NCBI RefSeq assembly: GCF_014645815.1
Contig: NZ_BMML01000009.1
Span: 118,742-182,741 of the forward strand
Direction: 5' to 3'
From: Streptomyces fuscichromogenes
GTDB lineage: Bacteria > Actinomycetota > Actinomycetes > Streptomycetales > Streptomycetaceae
DNA: 64,000 bases
A model generated the notes under the pieces. That model did not search any database. It saw only the letters and a list, made by a program, of their open reading frames with translations, and was not told the origin of the DNA. Shown one piece after another: positions 25,031-32,763 of this stretch. The position numbers and the translations under genes are program-made. Within the stretch, counting starts at the first letter, position 1, and each line of letters begins with the position of its first letter.

Positions 25031-25413
25031 TCGTCGAGGTCGACCCGGATCGTCAGCAGCCGTGTGCCCAGTGCCTTGACCGCCGCGCTGTTTCCCCTGG
25101 GCAGGGTGCGCAGCCGGGCGGCCGGGTCGTCGTCGGGCAGCAGGTGGGCGGTGCCGTGGTGCCACCGCCCGCCGATCCGTACCCGGACCCGCGGATCGGC
25201 CTGGATGTTCCGTACGTACTGGGACTTCGTCCCGAACTCCGAGACCAGCCAGAAGCTGTCCCCGACCCGCCGCCCGCCCAGCGGGGTGCGCCGGGGCTCG
25301 CCGGAGACCCGGCCGGTGGTCTCCAGCAGGGTCTGGAAGGGCAGCAGCCGGGTCAAGGGGTTGGCGATGTGCCGCTGGAAGGCGGTGGTGGCACGGAATC
25401 TGCGGTCGGACAT
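25027..25413 (-). CDS. Nitroreductase-family deazaflavin-dependent protein (DDN/PNPOx-like)
   Basis: 128 aa, split-barrel F420- or FMN-binding fold. Signature: L-E-T-T-G-R-V-S-G-E-P-R-R-T-P-L-G-G, W-L-V-S-E-F-G, Y-V-R-N-I-Q-A-D-P-R-V-R-V-R-I-G-G-R-W-H. This is the Ddn family, in which several members use F420H2. Start at ATG 25413 with GAGGAA 4 nt upstream; an upstream in-frame ATG lacks a ribosome site. The last four bases (CTAG) are also the end of the TetR gene. May use the F420 whose biosynthesis gene fbiC is 7 kb away. Confidence 0.85.
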   Translation of the reverse strand: MSDRRFRATTAFQRHIANPLTRLLPFQTLLETTGRVSGEPRRTPLGGRRVGDSFWLVSEFGTKSQYVRNIQADPRVRVRIGGRWHHGTAHLLPDDDPAARLRTLPRGNSAAVKALGTRLLTIRVDLDD

Positions 25414-25501
25414 GTTTCCTCGGCTCTCTCTTCTGCCGTCCTTCGGCACCGGGGTCCACTTCAATGTCTCTCACACTTCCCCGACGAGAGACGGTGGGCC
25501 C

Positions 25502-26350
25502 GTGCGGATCGTGACCTGGAACCTGTGGTGGCGCTTCGGCCCCTGGGCCGAACGGCAGAAGGCGATCCTCGCGGTGCTGCGCGAGCTGCGGCCGGACGTG
25601 GCTGGCCTCCAGGAGGTGTGGGCCGCGGACGGCGAGAACCTCGCCGGGTGGCTCGCCGGCGAACTCGGCATGCACTGGGCCTGGACCCCCTCCCCGGCCT
25701 CCGAGCGCTGGCAACGCCGGATCGAGGAGCCGGGGGTCCAGGTCGGCAACGCGGTGCTCAGCCGGTGGCCGGTGGTGGAGAGCGAGGTGCTGCGCCTGCC
25801 GGCGCCCCGGGAACTGGACGACGGCCGCCTCGCCCTCTACACCCGCCTCGCCGCCCCCGCCCACCCCGTCCCCTTCTTCACCGTCCACCTGACCTCGCAG
25901 CTGCACCTGTCGGCCGTACGCGTCGAACAGGTCACCGCGCTGGCCGAGTTCGTAGCCGCCCACCGCGCGGGCACCGGCTTCCCGCCCGTCGTCACCGGTG
26001 ACCTCAACGCCTGGCCGGACTCCGACGAGGTCCGCCGGTTCGCCGGGGTCCGCACCGCACCGGTCGTACCCGGCCAGGTCTTCCTCGACGCCTGGGAGTA
26101 CGCCGACCCGGCCGCTCCCTCCGCCACCTGGGACAACACCAACCCGTACGTCCACCCAGGCCTCGGCCCCAGCGTCCGCGTCGACTACATCCACGTCGGA
26201 GCACCGGCCGGCCCCGGCGGCATCGGCACGGTACTGACCGCACGCCGGGCCGGTGCCGGTCCGGTCGACGGGGTCTGGCCCTCGGACCACGCGGCGGTCG
26301 TGGCGGACCTGAGCGACGGCGGCCCTGCGGGGTCACCGTCCGGCGGATGA
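25502..26350 (+). CDS. Endonuclease/exonuclease/phosphatase family protein
   Basis: 282 aa, complete EEP fold: T-W-N-L-W-W at the start, V-A-G-L-Q-E-V-W (metal Glu), F-T-V-H-L-T-S-Q, T-G-D-L-N-A-W-P-D-S-D (catalytic Asp/Asn), V-D-Y-I-H-V and final W-P-S-D-H-A-A-V (catalytic His). No signal peptide, so a cytoplasmic nuclease or phosphodiesterase. GTG 25502 begins V-R-I-V-T-W-N, the family N-terminus; upstream in-frame sequence runs into the divergent Ddn gene promoter. The 3' end overlaps the convergent DUF397 gene by 18 bp. Confidence 0.85.
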   Translation: MRIVTWNLWWRFGPWAERQKAILAVLRELRPDVAGLQEVWAADGENLAGWLAGELGMHWAWTPSPASERWQRRIEEPGVQVGNAVLSRWPVVESEVLRLPAPRELDDGRLALYTRLAAPAHPVPFFTVHLTSQLHLSAVRVEQVTALAEFVAAHRAGTGFPPVVTGDLNAWPDSDEVRRFAGVRTAPVVPGQVFLDAWEYADPAAPSATWDNTNPYVHPGLGPSVRVDYIHVGAPAGPGGIGTVLTARRAGAGPVDGVWPSDHAAVVADLSDGGPAGSPSGG

Positions 26351-26515
26351 CTTCAGCAGGTCGAGAAGAGCGCCGAAGGCCGCGGGGCCGATGGTGAGGA
26401 CGGTGCGGGGCGGGTCGGCGTCGGCGAGTCGTATGGCGGTCGGGGTGGTGGATATGTGGACGCAGGCCTCGCCTTCTTGGCAGTACGACGACGTCCGCCA
26501 TTGGCGCGTGGACAT
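26333..26515 (-). CDS. DUF397 protein, module 1
   Basis: 60 aa; W-R-T-S-S-Y-C-Q-E-G-E-A-C-V-H-I with the two Cys, and V-L-T-I-G-P-A-A-F-G-A-L-L-D-L-L-K. DUF397 proteins accompany XRE/DUF5753 regulators and HATPase genes in Streptomyces (whiJ-type clusters) and are thought to act as partners of the regulator. It lies 10 bp after the XRE gene, same operon. Confidence 0.85.
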   Translation of the reverse strand: MSTRQWRTSSYCQEGEACVHISTTPTAIRLADADPPRTVLTIGPAAFGALLDLLKSSAGR

Positions 26516-26525
26516 ACCGGCTCCT

Positions 26526-27380
26526 TCACAGGTTCTGGATGATGGCGTGGATCAGGTCCCGGGACTTCGCGGGGCTGAGGGCGATGACTTCGACGACGTC
26601 CAGGAGGCGTCGGTACTTCTCCAAGTGGGCCTCGGCGTCGAGCAGTACGGGACCGTGGAACTGGTCGAGTTGCACGGTGTCCAGCTCCGTCACGGTCCCG
26701 CACAGGTAGTTGATGGACTGGCCGGATCCCGGGAAGGCTCCGACGTCGAAGGGAAGCACCCGAAGGGTGATGTGGTCCCGCAGGCTCATGTCGATCAGGT
26801 GCCTGAGCTGGTGCCGGGCCACCTGCCGACCGCCGACGCGCATGTGCAAGGCTGCTTCGTGGATCACCGTGCTGTACGGATTCGGGTTCTCCCGGAACAC
26901 CACGTCCTGGCGTTTGATGCGGTGTGAGACCCGGTGCTCGACTTCCGGCGGAGTGGGGGCCGGGATGGCCCGGCTGAAGATCTCCCGGGCGTGCTCACCG
27001 ATCTGGAGCATGCCCGGAACGTGTGAGGTGAAGGCGGTGCGGATGGCCGTCGCGTGGTGCTCCAGTTCGGCGAGGGTGAGCAGCCCCGACGGAAGTACCT
27101 CGCGATAGGCGTCCCACCACCAGCCGCGCGTCTTCTCTGCGGCCATGTCCGCCAGGGCGTCGATGTAGGGCTGGTTCGTGCACGAGTAGATGTGTGCCAT
27201 CGCCCGGACGCGGTCGGGGCTCACTCCGAACCTGGCCGACTCCACATTGCTGAGTTGACCCGAGCTGGTACCGAGCATCTGCGCGGCCTCGGTGGAGGTC
27301 AGGCCCGCCCGTTCGCGGAGTTTGCGCAGCTCGGTGGCGAGTCGGACGCGTCGGGCCGTCGGCGCGGGCCTTGGCGTCAT
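26526..27380 (-). CDS. XRE-family regulator with DUF5753, module 1
   Basis: 284 aa. N-terminal HTH: L-R-K-L-R-E-R-A-G-L-T-S-T-E-A-A-Q-M-L-G-T-S-S-G-Q-L-S-N-V-E. C-terminal DUF5753 with V-P-G-M-L-Q, R-Q-D-V-V-F, A-L-H-M-R-V-G-G and R-V-L-P-F-D-V-G-A. Start at ATG 27380 with AGGAGG upstream; upstream extensions lack one. WhiJ-like proteins of this layout repress development until relieved by their DUF397 partner. Divergent HATPase lies 200 bp away. Confidence 0.9.
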   Translation of the reverse strand: MTPRPAPTARRVRLATELRKLRERAGLTSTEAAQMLGTSSGQLSNVESARFGVSPDRVRAMAHIYSCTNQPYIDALADMAAEKTRGWWWDAYREVLPSGLLTLAELEHHATAIRTAFTSHVPGMLQIGEHAREIFSRAIPAPTPPEVEHRVSHRIKRQDVVFRENPNPYSTVIHEAALHMRVGGRQVARHQLRHLIDMSLRDHITLRVLPFDVGAFPGSGQSINYLCGTVTELDTVQLDQFHGPVLLDAEAHLEKYRRLLDVVEVIALSPAKSRDLIHAIIQNL

Positions 27381-27581
27381 GATTCTTCCTCCTGGCGGAC
27401 GTACAGCGAGCTTGTCACTCACACGAGGGAGATGAGGCCGAGATCCTTCGAAAGCTCGCAAAGCTGCTTTGCGGGACCTCTATCGTCATTCCTGGGCGCC
27501 CCTCCTGGAAGCGCACCGTGGGACGCCACGGCACAGACACCAGGCACCTGTCGAACTCCCCTCAGTGACCGGAGACTTCCG

Positions 27582-28007
27582 ATGGCCACCGTATCCCCGT
27601 CCTGGAACTACACCCTGCACCTTCCGCACGATCCACGCGCACCGGGTATCGCACGGGGCACCCTGAGACTGATTCTGGCCGCGCACGAGATGACCGAGCT
27701 CACGCCCACCGCGGAGCTCCTGGCCGCCGAACTGCTCGCCAACTCGCACTGTCACACGAAGGGGCCGTACGCCCTCCGCCTCCGCTCGGCCGAGCCCGGC
27801 CGGCTCCGGGTGGCCGTGTGGGACACCGACCCGCACGTCCCGCCCGGCTTCTCGAACGCACCCGCCCCGCCGCCCCCGCCCGACGCCGAGCACGGCCGGG
27901 GACTGCCCCTGGTGCGGGCCTGCGCGGACACCTGGGGCGCGTCGCGGCTCCATGAACTCGGCAAGCTGCTGTGGGCCGAGTGCGGAGGCGGGGCGGTGGC
28001 GTGGTGA
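27582..28007 (+). CDS. HATPase (anti-sigma-like) protein, module 1
   Basis: 141 aa with the GHKL ATP-binding fold used by serine-kinase anti-sigma factors. N box A-E-L-L-A-N-S-H-C-H; G1-like W-D-T-D-P; Gly-rich G2 E-H-G-R-G-L-P-L-V. It starts at ATG 27582 with GGAG 7 nt upstream. These proteins sit opposite XRE/DUF397 pairs in many Streptomyces loci; whether they bind a sigma factor here is not known. The Pro-run (A-P-P-P-P-P) before G2 is an ATP-lid insertion. Confidence 0.83.
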   Translation: MATVSPSWNYTLHLPHDPRAPGIARGTLRLILAAHEMTELTPTAELLAAELLANSHCHTKGPYALRLRSAEPGRLRVAVWDTDPHVPPGFSNAPAPPPPPDAEHGRGLPLVRACADTWGASRLHELGKLLWAECGGGAVAW

Positions 28008-28057
28008 CCAGGGCCATACTGGGGAGTGGAGCGATGCCCCTTCATCAGGAGCCGATC

Positions 28058-28333
28058 ATGAGCGCACAGTCCGAGCATGGCTGGGGAGCGATGCCGCTGC
28101 CGGAGATCCGGACCGTGGACGACCTGCGCAGCGCGCTCAGCCGCTACGGGTTCCCGGGCGATCGCGATCGCTTCGAGGAGGAGCTCGCGGCGGCCATAGG
28201 AGCTTCGTCCACCGACGACTTCGCCGGCGCCGCCGCCGTCGTCCGCGCCTACCGGCACCGGGTCCTGATCAGGAACTCGCCCGAGATCATGACGGCGCTG
28301 GAGGACGCGCGAGCCGGAGGCGGCGGTACGTGA
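28058..28333 (+). CDS. DUF6247-like small protein (possible antitoxin)
   Basis: 91 aa, acidic, with L-R-S-A-L-S-R-Y-G-F-P-G-D-R-D-R-F-E-E-E-L and helical A-A-A-V-V-R-A-Y-R-H-R. ATG 28058 has AGGAG 6 nt upstream; an ATG at 28034 does not. Its stop overlaps the next GTG by 4 bp. Size, acidity and overlap match an antitoxin upstream of a toxin, as in many type II systems. No toxin-antitoxin domain is obvious, so this is inference from context. Confidence 0.65.
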   Translation: MSAQSEHGWGAMPLPEIRTVDDLRSALSRYGFPGDRDRFEEELAAAIGASSTDDFAGAAAVVRAYRHRVLIRNSPEIMTALEDARAGGGGT

Positions 28334-28611
28334 AGGACATTCCGTTGGAGGAGGCCGAGCCCGCGAGGAAGGCCTTCGGAGATCTGACGGAGGGGGAGCG
28401 GGAAATGGTGCGGGATGCGCTGGGCGTGATCGCACGGGACCCGTCGGCCGGCCGCGAGATTCCCGGTTGGCGTCCGCCTTCTGTCGAGTACACGTACACG
28501 ACACCTCTCGCCCGCGACTCGGCCGAGGCCATCACGGTCGTGTATACGCACACTCCGGGTTTCGGCGTGACCGTCGTCTACTACTTCCGTGATCCGCAGG
28601 TCGTGGACTGA
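28330..28611 (+). CDS. Small protein, possible RelE/ParE-like toxin
   Basis: 93 aa. The C-terminal half reads like the beta-sheet of RelE/ParE toxins: V-E-Y-T-Y-T, I-T-V-V-Y-T-H-T-P-G-F-G-V-T-V-V-Y-Y-F-R-D-P. GTG 28330 overlaps the DUF6247-like stop (GTGA). Remote similarity only; typical catalytic residues of RelE cannot be assigned by eye. Confidence 0.55.
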   Translation: MKDIPLEEAEPARKAFGDLTEGEREMVRDALGVIARDPSAGREIPGWRPPSVEYTYTTPLARDSAEAITVVYTHTPGFGVTVVYYFRDPQVVD

Positions 28612-28650
28612 ACTGTTTCCGGGGAGCCCCGACGGTGCGATGATCGGCCG

Positions 28651-28974
28651 GTGGACACAGCCGTCACCATCATGCTTTTCGTCACCGGCTTCTTCTGTAT
28701 CGCCGCCGGCATCACGGTCGCCAAGTGGTTCCGGGTCTTTCCGTGGCTGGCAGGCAAGGTGTCCAGGCCTCGGCTGTGGGGCACCGGGTACGCCTTGTTC
28801 GGCGCCGTCGTCCTGTACCACGCGGTGGTCGAACTGGTCCGTGTCGACCCGACGTTGGAACTGGTGATGACGGCAGTGACCACGGTCGTGGTCTTCGTCG
28901 CCCTCGGCATGATGTGGATCGCCCGGCCGGGAGGCCCCGAGACGCACTCGCCCGGCCCCGGCGCCACCGACTAG
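28651..28974 (+). CDS. Small integral membrane protein
   Basis: 107 aa starting at GTG 28651. Three hydrophobic segments, about residues 5-22, 45-60 and 72-92, with a Pro/Gly-rich polar tail. No family recognised. It follows the putative toxin by 40 bp on the same strand and could be in the same unit; it stops 18 bp from the convergent aldo-keto reductase. Confidence 0.55.
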   Translation: MDTAVTIMLFVTGFFCIAAGITVAKWFRVFPWLAGKVSRPRLWGTGYALFGAVVLYHAVVELVRVDPTLELVMTAVTTVVVFVALGMMWIARPGGPETHSPGPGATD

Positions 28975-28992
28975 CGGGGTGCGAGCAGTTCC

Positions 28993-29880
28993 CTACCGGC
29001 CGAGGACGGCCAGCTCTTCCCCGGTCAGCCGCAGGGCACCGGCGGCGATGTTCTCCGCGAGGTGCGCCGGGTTCGCGGTGCCGGGAATGGCCAGCACGTG
29101 CGGACCGCGGTGGAGGGTCCAGGCGAGCCGCACCTGGGCCGGCGTCGCGTCGTGGGCGCGGGCGACGGCGCGGACGCGCGCGTCGTGCTCCTGGTCTGCG
29201 GGCGCCTCGCGCCGCAGACCGGAGACCGCGAAGAACGGGACGAAGGCGATGCCCTGCTCCCCGCACAGGTCCACCAGTCCGCTCTCGTCGGCGCGCCGCC
29301 AGTCCAGACCGTAGGAGTTCTGCACGCAGACCACGGGCGCGATCGCCTGGGCCTCGGCCACATGCTCGGGCAGGACGGCGGAGAGCCCGAGGTGCCGGAC
29401 CAGCCCGGCCTCGCGCAGTTCGGCGAGGGCGCCGAAGTGCTCGGCGATCGAGGCCGTGCGGGGGCCACCGACGCGCAGGTTCACCACGTCCAGGCAGTCC
29501 CGGCCGAGCTGTCGCAGGTTCTCCTCGACCTGGCCGCGCAGCTGGTCGGGGCGGGCCCCGTAAACCCATTCCCCGGAGGGATCGCGCGCCGGGCCCACCT
29601 TGGTCACCACGACCACGTCCCCGCGCCAGGACGACAGGGCGCGGTTGAGGAGCTCGTTGGCGGACCGCAGCGGCGAGAAGTAGAAGGCGGCCGTGTCGAT
29701 GTGGTTGACCCCCTGCTCGAACGCGCTGTGCAGCAGGCCGACGGCGACATCGCGGTCGATCGGCGGGCCGTCGGAGTTGCCCATCATGCCGTTGCCCGTC
29801 AGCCGCATCGTGCCGTAGCCGATGCGATTCACCTCCAGGTCCCCGAGCCGCCAGGCCCCTGCTGCAGCTGCCGCGTTCAC
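28993..29880 (-). CDS. Aldo/keto reductase
   Basis: 295 aa (alpha/beta)8 barrel NADPH oxidoreductase. I-D-T-A-A-F-Y carries the catalytic Asp and Tyr, V-V-V-T-K-V-G the Lys, and the final I-P-G-T-A-N-P-A-H-L-A-E-N the cofactor site. The usual active-site His after strand 4 is replaced in N-L-R-V-G-G-P, as in some AKR subfamilies. GTG start (29880). Single gene; convergent with the small membrane protein. Confidence 0.88.
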   Translation of the reverse strand: MNAAAAAGAWRLGDLEVNRIGYGTMRLTGNGMMGNSDGPPIDRDVAVGLLHSAFEQGVNHIDTAAFYFSPLRSANELLNRALSSWRGDVVVVTKVGPARDPSGEWVYGARPDQLRGQVEENLRQLGRDCLDVVNLRVGGPRTASIAEHFGALAELREAGLVRHLGLSAVLPEHVAEAQAIAPVVCVQNSYGLDWRRADESGLVDLCGEQGIAFVPFFAVSGLRREAPADQEHDARVRAVARAHDATPAQVRLAWTLHRGPHVLAIPGTANPAHLAENIAAGALRLTGEELAVLGR

Positions 29881-30065
29881 CGTGCTCCTTCGCCTGCCGG
29901 TCCGTCAGGTCTTGGAGTATGGGCCGGTCGCGCCCTGTTACGACAGGTCCACGGACTGGGCAGAACGTCACACGTCGATCGGGAACCAACCGCCGACGCA
30001 TGGCCGTTGAACCTGTCGGAAGAGAACGTCGGGCAGGGGAGAATTCCGAACCTCGCGACGCTGTC

Positions 30066-31580
30066 TCACCGCCCCAGGAAGATCGGGTTGGTCAGGGCCG
30101 CCAAGGCGCCGGGGAGTGGGCCCGCCGCTGTCTCGTGGCGGAGTTCCGCGCGGACGTAGGCCGCGTACGACGGGGTCGTCTGCCATTCGACCACCCCTGA
30201 TCCGGACACCGGGAGCGGGTCGCTGGTGAGGAGGACGCCCTCGTCGGTGACGAGGCGGACCGTGCAGCGGGGTACGCCGGAGGCCTCCAGGCGGACGGTC
30301 ACCGGGGTGTCGGGGGCGACGGCGAGGCGTTCGCCGATGCCGGCCTGTTCGCCGCGGCCGCCCGTCGCCGTGAAGGCCAGCGTCACGTTCCTCGACTCGG
30401 CGATGTAGGAGCGCCCCGCGCGCAGCCCCGCCTGGATCGCCTCGCGGGTCAGGTCGTCGGCGAGGACGACCGTCTGGGGCATGCCGACCGCGTCGGGATC
30501 CCGGTGCGCGTCGCTGTTGCCCATCGCCGGGAGCCACTCCCGGTTGTCGCGCACCGAGGCGACCAGGGCGGCGTCCCACGCGGACAGGGCCACCTCGTCG
30601 TCGGGGGTGTAGGGGCCGTTCCACACCTCGACCGCGTCCGCCTCGCCGAACCCGAACTTCCAGGCGCAGCCCACGCAGGTGGCGTGCGGATGCGCCGGTA
30701 CGACCAGACCGCCGGCCTTGTGGATCTGCTGGGCGAAGCGGCCGAAGCGGTTGTCGCGGGCCCGGTAGCGCCAGTCGACGAAGGTGCCGGGCTCCGTGCC
30801 GAGGGCGACGACATGGCCGTTGCGGGTGGTGACCTCCTCGCCGAGCATGATCAGCAGGTCGTCGCCGGCCTGGTCCGCCCAGTGCGGGTGCGAGGAATGG
30901 GTGTTGTGGTCGGAGGAGTTGATGAAGTCCAGGCCGGCGGCACGGGCGAGGGCCGCGATCTCGGCCGGGGTGCGGCGGCCGTCGGAGTACCAGGAGTGCA
31001 GATGGCAGTCGCCGCGGTACCAGGCGCGACCGCGGCCCTTGGCCCGGGACGGCGGGTAGACCGGGCGGACGGGGGTGCCGGGTTCGCCGTGGGTGAGGGT
31101 GATCGTCAGCTCGTAGGCGAGGCCCTGCGGGGCGACCGTGTAGGGGCCGAGGGCGATGTACCAGGTGCCGGCGTCGACCGGGCCGGGGATGTAGCCGGGG
31201 GTCGCGTCGTCGGCCCGGACGAAGAACTCCGTGCGGGCGCCGCCCGACCAGCCCCGGAAGCCCCTGCCGCCGAGCCCGGTGCCGTGCTGGTCGAAGATGC
31301 CGATGTCGAGCGCGTTGCCCGTGGTGCCGGCCGGGACGCCCGGTCTGTCGTAGGTGTAGGAGACCCTGATCTCCCGTACGCCGGCCGGTACTTCGACCGG
31401 TGCGTACACGAAGTCGGGCGAGCCGGGCGGCAGGGTGCCGCTCACCGTCGCCGTCTTCTGGGTCCCCGGGTCCTGGCCGTCCGCCGCCGCCGCGAAGCTC
31501 ACGGGTCCCAACGTAAGGGCTGCCGCGGCGCCCGTCACGAACAGCGCGCGTCTGCCGATGCCGTGCGTGTCCTCACACAT
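30066..31580 (-). CDS. Exported PHP/CehA-McbA-family metallohydrolase
   Basis: 504 aa. Twin-arginine signal G-R-R-A-L-F-V-T-G with an Ala-rich core, cleaved near residue 33. An N-terminal beta-sandwich is followed by a PHP domain: D-C-H-L-H-S-W-Y-S-D-G (HxH metal ligands), S-S-D-H-N-T-H, G-E-E-V-T-T-R-N-G-H-V-V, P-A-H-P and G-N-S-D-A-H-R-D. The family hydrolyses phosphoesters or, in CehA/McbA, carbamates. Start at ATG 31580 (GGGAG about 10 nt upstream) because the signal begins here. Export by Tat fits a pre-loaded metal site. Confidence 0.87.
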   Translation of the reverse strand: MCEDTHGIGRRALFVTGAAAALTLGPVSFAAAADGQDPGTQKTATVSGTLPPGSPDFVYAPVEVPAGVREIRVSYTYDRPGVPAGTTGNALDIGIFDQHGTGLGGRGFRGWSGGARTEFFVRADDATPGYIPGPVDAGTWYIALGPYTVAPQGLAYELTITLTHGEPGTPVRPVYPPSRAKGRGRAWYRGDCHLHSWYSDGRRTPAEIAALARAAGLDFINSSDHNTHSSHPHWADQAGDDLLIMLGEEVTTRNGHVVALGTEPGTFVDWRYRARDNRFGRFAQQIHKAGGLVVPAHPHATCVGCAWKFGFGEADAVEVWNGPYTPDDEVALSAWDAALVASVRDNREWLPAMGNSDAHRDPDAVGMPQTVVLADDLTREAIQAGLRAGRSYIAESRNVTLAFTATGGRGEQAGIGERLAVAPDTPVTVRLEASGVPRCTVRLVTDEGVLLTSDPLPVSGSGVVEWQTTPSYAAYVRAELRHETAAGPLPGALAALTNPIFLGR

Positions 31581-31692
31581 GCCGCTCACTCTCCCTTCTC
31601 GACGTGAACTCCCCCGGAACCCGCGCGGACCGGGAATCCACCGGCGTCCGTATGTCATGTGCATAGCCGTGTGAGCGGCGCGACGTGTGATG

Positions 31693-31704
31693 CCGACCAG
31701 TCGG
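31693..31704. promoter_or_regulatory. CCGACCAGTCGG palindrome before LLM gene
   Basis: A 12-bp perfect palindrome 38 bp before the ATG at 31742. Its arms (CCGAC/GTCGG) resemble TetR-type boxes and differ from the CTGACG sites. Confidence 0.35.
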
Positions 31705-31741
31705 TATGGACAGATCGGGCCACCCCCGGTACAGATGGGGC

Positions 31742-32587
31742 ATGCGCATATCCGTCACGATCTTCCTCACCGACGAGACCATCGCCCCCGTCCGGCTCGC
31801 CCGTGAGCTGGAGGCACGCGGGTTCGCCGGGCTGTACCTGCCGGAGCACACGCACATCCCCGTCGAGCGGATCACCCCGTACCCGGCGGGCGGCGACCTG
31901 CCCCGCGAGTACGGCCGCACCCTCGACCCCTTCGTCGCCCTCGGCCAGGCCGCCGCCGTCACCGAGGGACTCGGCCTCGGCACCGGCATCACCCTGGTCG
32001 CCCAGCACGACCCGATCGACCTCGCCAAGCAGATCGCCACCCTCGACCACCTGTCCGGCGGCCGCTTCACCCTCGGCGTCGGCTTCGGCTGGAACGTCGA
32101 GGAGGCCGCGGACCACGGGGTGCGGTGGCGGACCCGGCGCGAGCTGGGCCGGGACCGGATGGCCCTGATGCGGGCGCTGTGGGCGGAGGAACCGACCGCC
32201 TACGAGGGGGAGTTCGGGAGCGTGCGGGCGTCGTCCGCGTACCCCAAGCCGGTCCAGAAGCCGCGCGGGCCGGTCGCCGGGCCGCGCACGCTGGTCGGTG
32301 GGGCGGCGGGGCCGAAGCTGTTCGCGCACATCGCGGAGTACGCCGACGGGTGGCTGCCGATCGGGGGGCGCGGGCTGACCGAGTCGCTGCCGGTGCTGCG
32401 GGGTGTGTGGGCCGACGCGGGACGGGATCCGGCCGCGCTCCAGGTGGTGCCGTACGCGGTCTTCCCGAGCGCCGGCAAGCTCGCGCACTACGCCGAGTTG
32501 GGGATCGAGGAGGTCGTGGTGCAGTTGCCTCCGGCGGGGGAGGCCGAGGTACTGGGGGCGCTGGACGCTTACGGGGAGTTCCTCTGA
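31742..32587 (+). CDS. LLM-class F420-dependent oxidoreductase
   Basis: 281 aa, TIGR03619-like. G-L-Y-L-P-E-H-T-H-I-P, I-A-T-L-D-H-L-S-G-G-R-F-T-L-G-V-G-F-G-W-N and final L-P-P-A-G-E-A-E-V-L-G are typical of F420-dependent members. ATG at 31742 follows a short G-rich stretch. The next gene is fbiC, which makes the F420 chromophore precursor, separated by a palindromic element. Not under a CTGACG operator. Confidence 0.86.
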   Translation: MRISVTIFLTDETIAPVRLARELEARGFAGLYLPEHTHIPVERITPYPAGGDLPREYGRTLDPFVALGQAAAVTEGLGLGTGITLVAQHDPIDLAKQIATLDHLSGGRFTLGVGFGWNVEEAADHGVRWRTRRELGRDRMALMRALWAEEPTAYEGEFGSVRASSAYPKPVQKPRGPVAGPRTLVGGAAGPKLFAHIAEYADGWLPIGGRGLTESLPVLRGVWADAGRDPAALQVVPYAVFPSAGKLAHYAELGIEEVVVQLPPAGEAEVLGALDAYGEFL

Positions 32588-32607
32588 GGGGGGTGCCGCC
32601 GAGCTTC

Positions 32608-32710
32608 CGGGTGCGGGCGCGTTGTGGCTGATCGCGCAGTTCCCCGCGCTCCTTACGGGGCTCAGGGGCGCGGGGAACTGCGCGAGCAACCCCCACGCGC
32701 CCGCACCCGG
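32608..32710. repeat. Palindromic intergenic element, full copy 2
   Basis: CCGGGTGCGGGCGCG (32608-32622) is exactly complementary to CGCGCCCGCACCCGG (32696-32710). Inner halves carry GCGCAGTTCCCCGCGC and its complement with few mismatches. It separates the LLM gene from fbiC, which point the same way, so it may act as a terminator there. Confidence 0.8.
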
Positions 32711-32763
32711 CAACGCACCGCCACCCCCACGGACCCCACCGAACCCGAACGTATGCTCAAAGA

